Below are positions 1 to 10,770 of a stretch of 64,000 bases of DNA, piece by piece. Under the pieces are notes generated by a model that ran no database searches, was not told where the DNA came from, and saw nothing but the letters and a program-made list of their open reading frames with translations. A program made the translations under genes and the position numbers. The stretch's first letter is position 1. Every line of letters starts with the position of its first letter. Location of the stretch: positions 50,001 to 114,000 of the forward strand of contig CAUYUJ010017782.1 in the NCBI GenBank assembly GCA_963575745.1, written 5' to 3'. This DNA comes from Prorocentrum cordatum. Its lineage: Eukaryota; Sar; Dinophyceae; Prorocentrales; Prorocentraceae.

Positions 1-417
1 CACAAGCAGCGCTCAAATGCGTTTGCTGGCGTTCTCAAACCCACCAACAGCGAGGATGTGACATTCATCTGAAGCGGAACTTTGACAGCACTTTTGCACT
101 CGGAGCGCTTTGCCGCTCTCCGCGCGACACGGCGGCGACCTGTAATTCGCCGGCCCAACGGGCCAGAGGCGCGCTAAGATCGCGGGCCATTGGTTACCAG
201 TATTTCTAGTTCGCGCGCGCGGGGCGGCCTCTCCCCGAGCGCGCAGGCAAGCGCCAGCAATGGTGCAGTATGGGCGGGCGGGATGAGCGAAACGATGAAT
301 AGTTGCACTCCTCGGAGTGGCTGGGTCTTTCCTTGCCATGCCACGGACCAGCGCGGGTCGAAACTTTTTGGTCAGAGGACTATGTGTTTTCAGCATCAAT
401 GTTTTGACCACCCCTAG
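1..417. other. No gene recognised
   Basis: I see no conserved protein motif, RNA gene or tandem repeat here. A long minus-strand frame crosses it from 630 to 13. It opens with a hydrophobic, signal-peptide-like stretch (MWLLWAAVALYLVLALAGG), but the rest has no family resemblance and runs through two hairpin inserts, so I do not call it a gene. Confidence 0.4.
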
Positions 418-465
418 CTGGCTGAGATGCACCGCGAGTCGCTTGCAGGCAGAGAAGCACCGCAG
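418..465 (-). repeat. Two hairpin inserts
   Basis: Two copies of the short motif that on the minus strand reads GGTGCTTCTCAGCCTGC lie about 25 bases apart, each slightly diverged. They have the same orientation as all the other copies in the first 4.2 kb. Confidence 0.6.
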
Positions 466-709
466 GGCGTGCTGAGGCAGCGCATTCAATATGCAAAACA
501 GAAAGGATGAGTTGAGCATAAATGGCCACGGACAATAGAATTGAGCATGGGGTTGTCGATTGCGGGCAGGCGCCCCGCCTGCTAACGCGAGTACTAGATA
601 TAGCGCAACTGCGGCCCAGAGGAGCCACACAAGAGCTGCACGTTCAAGAGCTGTCTATTCAAGAGCTATATAGCTACACAAGAGTTGTGCTTTCGAGAGT
701 TGTATATTC

Positions 710-935
710 AAACGAGACGCTGCTATCAATGGATGCAGCCCCAAAAGAGACACTGCTATCAATGGATCCATCTCCGCAGGGGACAGCGCAATCAATGGGC
801 TCAGCTTCGGACGGCTCTCTGCGTTCGATAGCTGCATCTCCAGGCGAGACATTGCTATCAATGGATGCATCCCCAAACGAGACACTGCTATCAATGGATG
901 CAGCTTCGAACAAGACACAGGCTTCTAAGAGAATC
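710..935. repeat. 33-bp tandem array, copy A
   Basis: At least six units of exactly 33 bp, starting at 710, 743, 776, 809, 842 and 875. Because 33 is a multiple of three, the plus strand reads as an 11-residue repeat (NETLLSMDASP and variants). Diverged AAGAGCT-rich units precede it. The same unit returns at 4355-4650, on the other side of the minus-strand gene segments. Confidence 0.85.
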
Positions 936-1019
936 TTGCTATCGCGATCGATACGTGTACAAACGAGACATTGCCATAATAGTTGAATTGCGTGGAAACG
1001 AACCACAGACACCGGAGGA

Positions 1020-1470
1020 GGAGAACGCGGGCTCTCGCAGGGCCTCGGGGGGCAGAGAGCCCAGAGGGCGACAGGGGGGAGGTCAGGAGCGCTCACACAG
1101 GAATGAGCAAGACAATGTTGCAGCCACTGTCGACCTTCTAGATCAACGCGGGCTCTCGCAGGGCCTCGGGGGGCAGGGGGCCCCGAGGACGAGAGGGGGG
1201 AGGTCAGGGTTGCTCGCGCAGCAGTGGGCGCTTTTCTCGATGCGACACTTTCGACCTTCTAGCTCAACGCGGGCTCTCGCAGGGCCTCGGGGCGGCAGGG
1301 GGCCCAGAGGTCGCGGCGGGAGAGGCCAGGGGCGCGCGCGCAGCAGTGAGGAAGACAATGCGATAGCCACTCTCGACCTTCTAGCTCAACGCGGGCTCTC
1401 GCAGGGCCTCGGGGAGCAGGGGGCCCAGAGGACGAGAGGGGAGAGGTCAGGGGCGCTCGCGCAGCAGTGA
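1020..1470. repeat. 121-bp tandem array
   Basis: Four units, recognised by the shared start ACGCGGGCTCTCGCAGGGCC at about 1025, 1146, 1267 and 1389, giving a period of 121-122 bp. The open plus-strand frame across it is repeat translation. Confidence 0.85.
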
Positions 1471-1610
1471 GCGTCTCACACTTCTCCAAGATGGGGCAAG
1501 ATCTGTTTTGGCTGTCTTTCCTGCGTGTCCAACCAACTCTTGGAAGACATCTTGCAAACGGAAGAAGAGCGCACTGAGGAAATGCGCGTGGAGCGGAGAG
1601 CAGGCTAAAC

Positions 1611-1742
1611 CTGCAGGCTGAGAAGCATCGCAGAAACCCACAGGCTAAGAAGCACCGCGGCCACGCAGTCCTATTACTGCTGCAACTAGTATCACGAGCA
1701 CGCGGGCTGAGAAGCACCGCGGGCACGCGGGCTCAGATGCTT
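1611..1742 (-). repeat. Cluster of hairpin inserts
   Basis: Four copies of the hairpin motif lie within 130 bases (about 1611-1633, 1640-1660, 1700-1724 and a diverged one at 1725-1745). The clearest has complementary CGCGGG/CCGCGGG-type ends around the core. Confidence 0.6.
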
Positions 1743-1954
1743 CACCCCTCCCGCTCGTCTTGCGGGAAGTCGCGCCAATCCGGCGGCTGCCAACTATCGA
1801 TGATGCGCCGGGACCCGCGGCCCGTGCTGCCGCCGATGCCCAGGTGGTTCCCTCGCGCGGAACACAGGCGGCCATGTCCTACCGCCAGAATCGCTTCGTT
1901 CCGGTTGGATCCGCCACCGTGCCCCCTGGCACGCTGAGGCGTGCTCGAATGCCA

Positions 1955-2192
1955 AGACACCCCGAGAGAGCCCCAAGACGGCCCCAAAAAGGGGCCCAAG
2001 AGGGGGGCCACGAACCGAAGATTCGAGCCCCCAAGAGGCCTCCCGCGATATCCTCGCGATCATCATCATCATCATCATCGTCATCATCATCATTATCATC
2101 ATCACCATCATCATCACCATCAACGTCATCATCACCATCATCATCATAACCATCATCAGCATCAGCATCAGCATCAGCATCATCATCATCGA
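1955..2192. repeat. CCAAGA minisatellite and (ATC)n microsatellite
   Basis: A short stretch of GCCCCAAGACGGCCCC-type units (about 1965-2030) is followed by about 130 bases of CAT/ATC repeat (2059-2192) with a CAGCAT run at the end. The units match those at 41.6-43.5 kb. Confidence 0.85.
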
Positions 2193-2239
2193 TGTCATGT
2201 TGTTCATCCCTCGCGAGTGCGGCCTCCAGAGCCCCCTCG

Positions 2240-4260
2240 AACGAGAACCGACGAGCATGCTGGAGTGGCGCGGTGGCGGGACTTGCCGCCGGCAGCTGGA
2301 TAGCAACTCGCCGCTCTCCCACTTGTGCAGCGCGTCCAACTGCCCGCGCGTGAAACTGTGCACCTCCTGGCCGTGACTCGCAGGCTGAGAGGCACCGCGA
2401 CGCCGGAGCTCTTGCCGATGGCGGGCGAGCCGTTGACCCTCGTTGTAGCGCGCGATGGTTTCAGCTTTGTTGCGGTGGAGTCGGCGGCGCTGTTCCTGGG
2501 AGACTTCGTCGCGAGCGGGTGGCTCTGCGGCTTCATCGCTGGGCTCGACGTGCAAGGCTCGGCGGAGCATGTCAACATCGAAGCGGCCGGAGAAGGCCAG
2601 CACCTCCCAGATCTGCTTGGTGCCGCAAACGCGTTGCAGATGCCCGCGCCATCGCTTGCGCCGCTGGTCCTTGGGGAACTTGTTGAGGCCCCCTTTGCCT
2701 GTCCCTCGGGCCTTGCTTCCTTTGCTCGCAGGCTGAGGAGCACCGCGAGAACCTTTTGGTGGAGTCTTGCCTTTGCTTTCCCCTTCTCGGCATCTCGCTC
2801 CTGCAGTGCAAGCTGGCGGTCGGACTGCTCGTGCTCTTCTCGAGCACCTTTTACTAGCTCCCCGCGCTCGGCCTCGGCAAGGACGCGGCGCAAGTCGGCG
2901 ATGTCCTTGCTCCGCAGAAACTCATGGCGAACCCGGAGGACAGACATGATGGCTCGAGCTGTCTCCTCCTGCGACGCGAAGGCGGCGTCGTAGTCCGAGC
3001 CAGGCTGAGGAGCACCAGCTGAATATCCGTCCGCAGGCTGCGCGGACATCCTCTTCTTGTAGAGCAAAAGGCTCAGGTGGTGCAGGAGTTTTGGGTCGCA
3101 ATGCCCGTCTTACCTTTGGCCCCAATGCTCTCGCATCTCATTGTGCAGGTCCTGCGCGCGCTGGCTAACCTCATCCTTGGTCTCGTCGCAGGTCTGGCCG
3201 TCGGCCTCTGACGCCGCCGCCTCCGACTCGTCGGCATCAGATAACGAGATCTGGACAATCGTCCGTCTCTTGTTCCCCGCAGGCTGAGAAGCACCGGGGT
3301 GGGCGATGACGACCGCGACAGCATCGTGCGAGTCGTTGCGCACGCCACGGTCCATGTACGACGCGCCAACAGCGACTGGCCGGAAACGCGCGACGGCTCC
3401 ACAGACCGCCGCACTGTCGCCGACGCGGTCTGCTGGCGAGGCGAAGACCTCCCACAATGCCTCGTCCTCAGTGCGGCGCTGCAAAGCTTCGCGCGCCTGC
3501 TGGAAGTTCAGGTTGTCGTCGCCGACCACGATGCGCACGACCGGCGTGTCCAGCTCCGGCGCCTCGAGGCCGTCCAAGTGGAGTCGGAGAAGCCTCGCTG
3601 CAATCTGTCGCGCGACAATGCTGGGAGGCCGGCCCCCGCAAACGATGTGCATATTGCCGGTGACCACGTGCACTCTGCTATGGCCGCTCGTCTGCGCATT
3701 GAACCGCGCAAATGCAGCGCCCACCTGTCGCCCGATGGGGGCGTCGTAGATCTTTGCGTCGCCGCGGCGCAACGGCAGGCTGAGAAGCGCCGCCGAAGCC
3801 CCGCGAGCTCAAGTAGTTGTCGACTTCGGCGAAGCGAACGCTGTCGCCGAACGGCTTCTTCAGGATGTCTTCCACGTGGATTTTTGTTTTGCTGAGGCCC
3901 CGACGAAACGCGCCGACTTCGCGCGCAAACAAGAGGTCAACATCAGCGTCCTCGACGATCGTGGCGCACACCCGCCCAAAGTTGGCGCGGTGGGCGCTGG
4001 ACTTCTTCCCGGACATCGCTGGCCGCTCGAACCCGAAGTTAAAGGAGGCGACCGTGAATTACTCAGGCCGAGGAGCAGCGCGAGCAGGCGCGGCCGCAGA
4101 CGCGCCTCGGTCTCTCCCCGCAGGCTGAGAAGCACCGCGGGAGGCCGAGGGTGCGGACGAGTCTCGCGGCGAGGCGAGGGCCATTGCAATGTGGACTGCG
4201 CTGGACAGGCACCTTCCGGCGATGGGGCATTGGAATGTTGGAGGCACGTTCTGGACCAAA
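2240..4260 (-). CDS. Endonuclease/exonuclease-like protein, segmented by hairpin inserts
   Basis: Read on the minus strand, several protein-like segments follow one another and change frame at short hairpin inserts. Segment 4058-3796 carries FNFGFERPAMSGKK, then FGRVCATIVEDADVDLLFAREVG, resembling the start of an endonuclease/exonuclease/phosphatase fold where an acidic residue follows a hydrophobic strand. Segment 3772-3300 continues with GNMHIV, then VVGDDNLNF (like the GD-x-N motif) and VGASYMDRGVRNDSHDAVAV (like the late D-x-H motif). Segments 3272-3110, 3067-2750 and 2725-2403 give an acidic helix, a coiled-coil-like stretch and a basic region with CGTKQIWEVLAFSGRFD. The last piece ends near 2240. 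I know similar predicted proteins from dinoflagellates without a proven function. The start codon is unknown; ATG at 4016 is one option. A possible GTAAG donor follows the segment ending near 3110. Whether this is expressed or a decayed copy is open. Confidence 0.5.
2374..2402 (-). repeat. Hairpin insert in coding sequence (in frame)
   Basis: Minus strand: core GGTGCCTCTCAGCC flanked by near-complementary GTCGC and GCGAGTC. The protein frame is the same on both sides and reads RGASQPAS across the insert. Confidence 0.65.
2725..2749 (-). repeat. Hairpin insert in coding sequence (frame-shifting)
   Basis: Minus strand: CTCGC, core GGTGCTCCTCAGCCT, GCGAG, so the ends are perfectly complementary. 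The protein-like frame before it (ending LHQKV) resumes in a different frame after it (KGSKARG). Confidence 0.7.
2998..3020 (-). repeat. Hairpin insert in coding sequence
   Basis: Minus strand: AGCT, core GGTGCTCCTCAGCCT, GGCT. The stem arms differ from the other copies but stay complementary (AGC/GCT). It reads AGAPQPG in frame. Confidence 0.65.
3275..3299 (-). repeat. Hairpin insert in coding sequence (in frame)
   Basis: Minus strand: CCCC, core GGTGCTTCTCAGCCTGC, GGGG. It lies between the segment ending VVIAHP and the one starting NKRRTIVQ, and reads GASQPAG without changing the frame. Confidence 0.7.
3773..3795 (-). repeat. Hairpin insert in coding sequence (frame-shifting)
   Basis: Minus strand: CGGC, core GGCGCTTCTCAGCCT, GCCG. 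The segment VDNYLSSRGFG before it and RRGDAKIYDAP after it are in different frames, so the insert length is not a multiple of three there. Confidence 0.7.
4062..4085 (-). repeat. Diverged hairpin insert
   Basis: Minus strand: CTCGC, core GCTGCTCCTCGGCCT, GAG. A TAA stop follows at once in the frame that then reads TVASFNFGFERP, so a continuous protein would have to skip the insert. Confidence 0.5.
4113..4143 (-). repeat. Hairpin insert with the longest stem
   Basis: Minus strand: CTCCCGC, core GGTGCTTCTCAGCCT, GCGGGGAG. The outer arms pair over about seven bases with one bulge. Confidence 0.7.
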
Positions 4261-4354
4261 GACGGCTATCAGAGGCAGGGGGAGAAGGAGATTGGCAGCA
4301 AGAGGGTGGGAGGCTTCGAACGACTCACTGCTTTCGTTTTTTTTTTTTTTTTTC

Positions 4355-4650
4355 AAACGAGACTCTGCTATCAATGGATGAAGACGGAAGCGAAACACTG
4401 CCATCAATGGATTTATCTCCGAACGAGACACTGCTATCAATGGATGTAGTTTCGAACGGCTCACTGTTTTTGAAAACTGTATAGCAACATGAGACACTGG
4501 TATAAATGGATGTAGCCTCAAACGAGACACGGCGATCAATGGATGTATACTCGAACGAGACACTGGTATCAGTGGTGCGATCGCTAGCTGTATCTGCTGA
4601 CGAGACACCGCTATCAATGGATGTACCCCCAAACGAGACACTGCTATCAA
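4355..4650. repeat. 33-bp tandem array, copy B
   Basis: The same 33-bp unit as at 710-935 (GAGACACTGCTATCAATGGA core), about nine diverged units, preceded by a run of T. One unit is disrupted around 4465-4500. Confidence 0.85.
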
Positions 4651-4654
4651 AATC

Positions 4655-5095
4655 GTGCCCAGGAATGGAATTCTGGGAACTCGAAGACCACGAAGTGGCT
4701 TCCAGCTGGCTCCGAGCATTCAAAATCATGCCCAGGAATGGAGTTCTGGGAATTCGAAGACCACGAAGTGGCTTACAGTTGGCTCCGAGCATTCAAAATC
4801 ATGCCCAGGAATGGAGTTCTGGGAATTCGAAGACCACGAAGTGGCTTACAGTTGGCTCCGAGCATTCAAAAGCATGCCCAGGAATTGAGTTTTGGGAATT
4901 CGAAGCAAAATCATGCCCAGGAATGGAGTTCTGGGATTTCGAAGACCACGAAGTGGCTTACAGTTGGCTCCGAGCATTCAAAATCATGCCCAGGAATGGA
5001 GTTCTGGGAATTCGAAGACCACGAAGTGGCTTACATTTGGCTCCGGACATTCAAAAACATGCCCAGGAATGGAGTTCTGGGACCTCGAAGACCTC
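4655..5095. repeat. 73-bp tandem array
   Basis: Units begin CATGCCCAGGAATGGAGTTC. The CCCAGG landmark falls at 4731, 4804, 4877, 4916, 4989 and 5062, so the period is 73 bp with one truncated 39-bp unit. No spacers vary between units. Confidence 0.9.
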
Positions 5096-5149
5096 GAAGC
5101 GTGCAACCTTAAAACGACTTCCGCGGATTCCCCCGTCCGGCATCTGCCT

Positions 5150-5420
5150 TGACCCCCCTGAGGAGTCAAGATGCTTTCTTTTGAGACCATTAGAAACCTA
5201 TCAGTCTTCGCTGTTGGGTAAAAAACACATATGTTACCACAGGGGGGGGTCAACACAAAGTTTTTTTCAGTAGTGAGAGTGAGAGTTCAACAGCAACAAC
5301 AACACTAATCTTAAGATTTGTCGCCCTTATACGCTCGAGTGTCAAATGACGCGTATTTCCCAAACCCTCGATACCCGCCCTCTTCGTCTTCGATCGAACC
5401 CCTTTTGAGAGGTATCCCTT
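5150..5420. repeat. Dispersed block R1, copy a
   Basis: Contains a G-run followed by TCAACA, a CAGCAACAACAAC stretch, and CGCTCGAGTGTCA...CCCTCGATACCCGCCC...TTCGATCG. The same order recurs at about 6120-6300, 8380-8480, 8925-9215, 9430-9610 and in part at 10720-10770. Confidence 0.7.
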
Positions 5421-5954
5421 TCTTCTTTGCAGGCCGGGCCCCGGCAAGCGGCGGGGCGGCCGCGGACCGTCGGCCTGGCCAGCGGCAGCGCTGATCGGCG
5501 GGGCGGCCGCGGACCGTCGACCCGACCCAAAGAGGGACGCACAGGGGACCGACCACGACGACGACGACGACGGCGACGGCGACGACTGCGACGACGAGCG
5601 AAATCGAGAGCGAGAGAGAGAGAGAACGACAGCAGGGCCACGAAGGGCACGAAGGAGGCCACGAAGGGCGACAGCGGGGACACGAAGAGAATGCGTATGG
5701 GGCCACGAAGAACGCGAACGAGCGGGGGCCACAAAGTGCAGATAATGCGGGGCCACAGAAGGCAACTATGGGGCCACTGCGGGTAGCAACTGGGCCACGT
5801 AGGACAGTGAGGGGGACACAAATGGCGACAGCGGGGCCATGAAGGGCATGCACATGGGGCCACAACGGGCGCGATTCCTGGGTGCCTGGGTGTCGGGAGC
5901 GCGGCGCTTGGGCAAACTGCAGGAAATTCAAACGCAAGGCTATTCTTCAGTAAG
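5421..5954. other. GC-rich stretch with simple repeats, no gene
   Basis: Holds a short duplicated GGGGCGGCCGCGGACCGTCG motif, a CGACGA run (about 5550-5600), a GA run and a loose GGGCCACGAAGG minisatellite (about 5635-5860). No conserved protein is visible. Confidence 0.5.
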
Positions 5955-6300
5955 TTGCATGCTCGTCTCCATCGAGAGCGCGACTCCAGAGCGCCGGGAG
6001 AGCGATCCTTGAATAAATTGAAAGGAAGTCCCCAGCGAGAGCGCGATTCCTGAATAAAATGCGAGGAAGTCTCGGGCGGGAGCGGGGGTCCTGGCTAAAT
6101 TGTAAGGACGTCTCAGGCGGGAGCCGTTGTTGTTGTAACCCGGGGGCCAGGGGCCCAGTTTGAGCAGGAAGACTTTCCCTGTCAAAAAACAGGGTGCGAG
6201 CGTCGAGGGACACATTTTGATTGAGAAAAACAATATGCACCGGTGGGGGGGAATCAACATTAATTATTCTTCAGAAGTGAAATTTCAATCAAAGGCAGCA
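5955..6300. repeat. GAAGTC minisatellite joined to block R1, copy b
   Basis: Loose units of GCGAGGAAGTCTCGGGCGGG alternating with CGATTCCTGAATAAA run into block R1 at about 6120. The two are joined again in the same order at 8690-9215 and 9225-9610. Confidence 0.75.
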
Positions 6301-6429
6301 GCGTGGAATGGGAATTCCCGGAGGCCGCGAACAGGGCATCCACCTCCAGGAAAGCTTGGATGAGGAACCCAGGGTCTGGAAGCCTGCCGAGGTCCACTCG
6401 CGGAACGGAGGGGGGGCAGAATTTATCCG

Positions 6430-6660
6430 CCCGCAGTCGGTATGTGCCCCCTCCCCTCTCTCCTTCCTTCCTCCCTCCCTCCCTCTTCCCTCCCTCCTCC
6501 GTTCCCTGCCTCCTCCCTCCTTCCCTCATCCCTCCCACCTCCCTCTTCCCGCCCTCCTCCACTCCCTGCCTCCTCCCTCCCTCCCCCCTCCCTCCCTCCT
6601 CCCTCCCTCCCTCCCTCCTCCCTCCGTCATCCCTCCCACCCTCCTTCCTCCTCATATTCT
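6430..6660. repeat. Polypyrimidine CCCT/CCTT minisatellite
   Basis: About 220 bases of CCCTCCCTCCTT-type sequence with no purine tract longer than a few bases. Long open frames across it are repeat translation. Confidence 0.9.
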
Positions 6661-6744
6661 CTGCAGGAGAACCGCAGGTGAGCGGACAACGAAAAGAGAA
6701 TTGGCACACGAGGGCACGGTGACCCATGATTAGCAGGGCGCTTG

Positions 6745-7965
6745 CGCCCTCTGGTTGCGGTTGCGGTTGCGCGGGCGGGTTGAAATGTGTCGCCTGTGCG
6801 GTTGCGGTTGCGCGCGCCTGCGGCCGGGCTGAAAAGCAGCGCCCGGTTGCAGTTGTGGTTGCGCGGGCGGGTTGACATGTGCCGCCTGGTTGAGGGTGCG
6901 GTTGCGCGCCAGCGGTCAGGTCGAGATGTGTCGCCCAGTTGCGGTTGCGGTTGCGCGCGCGGGTTGCAATGTGTCGCCTGGTTGCGGTTGCGGTTGCGCG
7001 CGCGGGCGGGTTGAAATGTGTCGCCGGGTTGCGGTTGCGGTTCCGGTTGCGTGGGCGGATTGGAATTGCGTGGGCGGGTTGAAATGTGTCGCTTGGTTGC
7101 AGTTGCGGTTGCGGTTGCGCGGTTGGGTTGGAATGTGTCGCTTGGTTGCTGTTGCGGTTGCGCGGGAGGGTTGAGATTGCGCGGCTGGGTTGAGATTTGT
7201 CGCAAGGTTACGGTTGCGGTTGCGGTTGCGCGGGCGGGTTGAAATGTGTCGCCTGGTTGCGGATGCGGTTGCAGTTGCTCGGGTGGGTTGAAATTGTGCC
7301 GCTTGGTTGAAATTTGTCTCTTGGTTGCGGTTGCGGTTGCGCGGGCGGGTTGAAATTGCAAGGTTGAATTGACATGTGTCGCTTGGTTGTGGTTGCGGTC
7401 GTGCGCGGGCGGGTTGAAATGTGTTGCCTGTTTGCGGTTGCGGTTGCGCGGCTGCGGCTAGGTTGAAATGTGTCGCCCAGTTGCGGTGGCGATTGCGCGG
7501 GCGGCTTGAACTGTGTCGTTTGGTTGCGGTTGCGGTTGCGGTTGCGCGGGCGGGTTGGAATGTATCGCCTGGTTGCGGTTACGGTTGCGCGCGCGGGCGG
7601 GTTGAAATGTGTCGCTTGGTTGCGTTTGCGGTTGCGGTTGCGCGGGCGGGTTTAAACTGCGTGATTGGATTGAAATGTGTCGCCTCGTTGCGGTTGCGGT
7701 TGCGCGCGCGGGCGGGTTGAAATGTGTCGCTTGGTTGCGGTTGCGGTTGCGGTTGCGCTGCCGTGGCCAGGTTGAAATGTGTCGTGCGGTTGCGGTTGCG
7801 GTTGCGCGGGCGGGTTGACATGTGTCGCCGGGTTGCGGTTGCGGTTGCGCGCGCGGGCGGGTTGACGTGTGTCGCCAGATTGCGGTTGTTGCTGCGATTT
7901 CGCGGGCCGGCTGAAATGTGTCGCTTGGTTGCGGTTGCGCGCTCCCGCGGACGGTTTGTCATGTG
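6745..7965. repeat. GGTTGC-rich 40-50 bp satellite
   Basis: About 1.2 kb of units built as (GGTTGC)2-4, then GCGCGGGCGGGTTGAAATGT, then GTCGCCTGG. The spacing of G pairs and triplets suggests possible G-quadruplex formation on the plus strand. It is not the plant-type telomere repeat. Confidence 0.9.
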
Positions 7966-8044
7966 TTGTCAGAAGTGCTCTCCTGACGTTCAGTCAGTCA
8001 GTCAGTCACCGGCGGGCGCAGAATTTCACTTGGCTCCGCCGGGG

Positions 8045-8202
8045 AGAGCAACAACAATCAACAACCAACAAACCACACACCACACACCACAAATCACAAA
8101 CAACAGACAACAAACAAGAGACAACAAACAACAAACAACAAACAACAAACAACAAACAACAAACAACAAGCAACAAGCAACAAGCAACAAACAACAAACA
8201 AT

Positions 8203-8248
<46 letters not shown>

Positions 8249-8249
8249 C

Positions 8250-8280
<31 letters not shown>

Positions 8281-8370
8281 AGCAGCAGCAGCAACAACAA
8301 CGACGACAACAGCAACAGCAACAGCAACAGCAACAACAACACAACAACGGTAACAACAGCAACAACAAAC
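8045..8370. repeat. (CAA)n and AACAAAC microsatellite
   Basis: More than 300 bases of CAACAA and ACAACAAACA repeats with CAGCAG and GACGAC islands near the end. Confidence 0.95.
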
Positions 8371-8379
8371 ATAACAACC

Positions 8380-9215
8380 AGTTTGAGACTGTTCGCTCCT
8401 ATCTGCACATGTGCCAATCAATACGTATATCCCGAACCCTCGGTTCCCGCCCTCGTCGTCTTCGATCGTGCCCCCTTGATGGTATATCTTCCTTACCTGC
8501 CACGTGCATTTAGTGCATCCCCCAAAACTACGGAAACGAGGACGGGTGGAAGGGGGAGGGAGAAAAATGGAGCATGAGAGAAATTAGCAGGGGAGGGGGC
8601 AAGGAAGACAACACAAGTGGTATAACCAGACGGGCAAATCGGGTGGGCAGACCCATAGCGGGCAGGTCGGGAAGGCGGGCCCAGGCGATGAGGTCGAGCA
8701 GGCGGGTTGCTGAAGCGTGGGTCCTGCATGACTCGCGAGGAAGTCTCGAGCGGTAGCGCGATTCCCAAGCAAATCGTGAGAAAAGCCCAAGCGAGAGCAG
8801 GGCGCATCGTCTGAATAAGTTGCGAGGAGGTCCCAAGCGAGAGAGCGATGCGTACATGAGTTGTGAGGAAGTCCCGCGCGAGAGCGCGATTCGGGAATGA
8901 ACTGTGAGGAAGTGTCCGGCGGGAGCCGTTTTTGTTCTAACTCGAAGGCCCAGGGGCCCAGTTTGAGACGAGCGATTTTTCCTGATGGCAAAAACAGGAT
9001 GCGAGCCCCGGGTGAAGCACTTAAAGTAAAAAACAATTGGTCACCAGAGGGGGGGATCAACAATACTTATTCTTCAGCATTGAGAGCTCAACAGCAACAG
9101 CAACAATCATTGTAAGACTGTTCGCTGTTATCTGCTCGAGTGCCATTCAGCGTGCATTTCCCGAACCCTCGATGCCCGCCCTTTTCGTTTTCGGTCATAC
9201 CACTTTTGGTGAGTA
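8380..9215. repeat. Block R1 fragments with GAAGTC minisatellite, copy c
   Basis: A partial R1 block (8380-8480) is followed by about 210 bases of unrecognised sequence, the GAAGTC minisatellite (about 8690-8930) and a full R1 block (8925-9215). Confidence 0.7.
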
Positions 9216-9224
9216 GATTTTTCT

Positions 9225-9610
9225 TCGTGAGCTCTGCGTGATTCGCCAGGAAGTTTCTAGCGAGAGAGCGATTCCTGAGTAGATTTGAAAAAAATCCCCA
9301 GCGAACGCGCGAGTCCTGAATGGCAAGAGCGCGGCGCCTGAGTAAAGACGGGAGAGCGATTCTTTAGTAGATTGCGACGAAGTCTCAAGCGGCAGCGGGG
9401 GACCAGAGTAAAATTCGAGGAAGTATCAAGCGGGAGCCATTGCTGTAAACCGGGAGCCAGGGGCACAGTTTGAGGAGGAAGATTTTCCCCGTTAGAAAAC
9501 AGGGTGCGAGCGTCGGGAGGGGCACTTCAATTGAAAAGTACAATGTGCACTGGAGGGGGGATCAACCATAATTATTCTTCAATCGTGAGAGTTAAACAGC
9601 AATCTTGTTA
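9225..9610. repeat. GAAGTC minisatellite joined to block R1, copy d
   Basis: Same order as the two previous copies: units with GAGAGCGATTCCTGAGTA, then CAGGGTGCGAGCGTCG, then the G-run and TCAACCATAATTATTCTTCA. Confidence 0.75.
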
Positions 9611-9829
9611 CCCTCATGCGCGATGTTTCCTCACGAATCATGCGACCATTATGATAAGCGTCCCCATCGCGGAGTCCGTTGTTCCAGTTGCCAGATCTCC
9701 CGCCCAATGAGGTTTTGCAAACACCTCCTCCGAGGAATTTCAACATATCCCGATTCGAAAACCCATGCCCGCGCCTTGCTGCGCCGATGCGAGACCGCCA
9801 GTGGAGCCCCAGCCAAGGGTAAAGCACAA

Positions 9830-10394
9830 GGGAGTACCGAGCGACAGGATTGCGTTGGTGGGGATTGGGGGTGTCGGCGGCGAGGCAAGGACATGGCCCT
9901 GAATAGAAAGGGGGAAGTCTCGAGCAGGGCCGCTGTTGTTGCTGGGAACGACGCCAATGCTGAAGAGAGTAGGGCCCTAGTCCAGCGCAAAGCAAAACAA
10001 AGTCTCGAGCGGGAGCGCTGGTTTTGTTGGGACGGTGGTTGTCGGTGGCGAGGAGGAACGCCGCCTTGAGTAAGAAGGTATAAAGTCTCGAGCGGTAGCC
10101 GTGGTTTTGTGGGGACGGGGGCTGTCGGCGGCAAGGAACAGCACCGTCTTGAGGGAAAAAACGGTTCGGCGGCGAGGAGGAGCACCACCCTGAGTAAAAA
10201 GCGGACGAAGTCTCGAGCGGGAGCGTTGTTGTTGTTGGGGGCGGCGCCGATGCGAGAAAGAGCAGCGCGCCAATCCAAGGTAGAACGGGAGGAAGTCTCA
10301 AGCGGCAGCGCTGGTTTTGTTGGGACGGCGGCTTTCGGCGGCGAGCAAGAGCACAGGCCTTGAGCAAAAAGGGGAAGTCTCGAGCGGGAGCGTT

Positions 10395-10400
<6 letters not shown>
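9830..10400. repeat. GAAGTCTCGAGCGGGAGCG minisatellite
   Basis: Seven or so loose units of roughly 60-110 bp that share GAAGTCTCGAGCGGGAGCG and a GTTGTTG or TTTTGTTGGGACGG segment. It runs directly into the (TTG)n tract. Confidence 0.75.

Positions 10401-10770
<370 letters not shown>

Noticed and set aside
13-630. Minus-strand 205-codon frame with a signal-peptide-like start
   Set aside because: After the hydrophobic start there is no domain, and the frame passes through two hairpin inserts and into unremarkable sequence. A chance open frame is more likely.
4655-5095. CRISPR-like array
   Set aside because: The 73-bp units are contiguous with no unique spacers, and the genome is eukaryotic. 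The same holds for the 75-bp and 64-66 bp arrays at 59-63 kb.
6745-7965. Telomere array
   Set aside because: The unit is GGTTGC-based with long intervening segments, not TTTAGGG, and it lies between other repeats.
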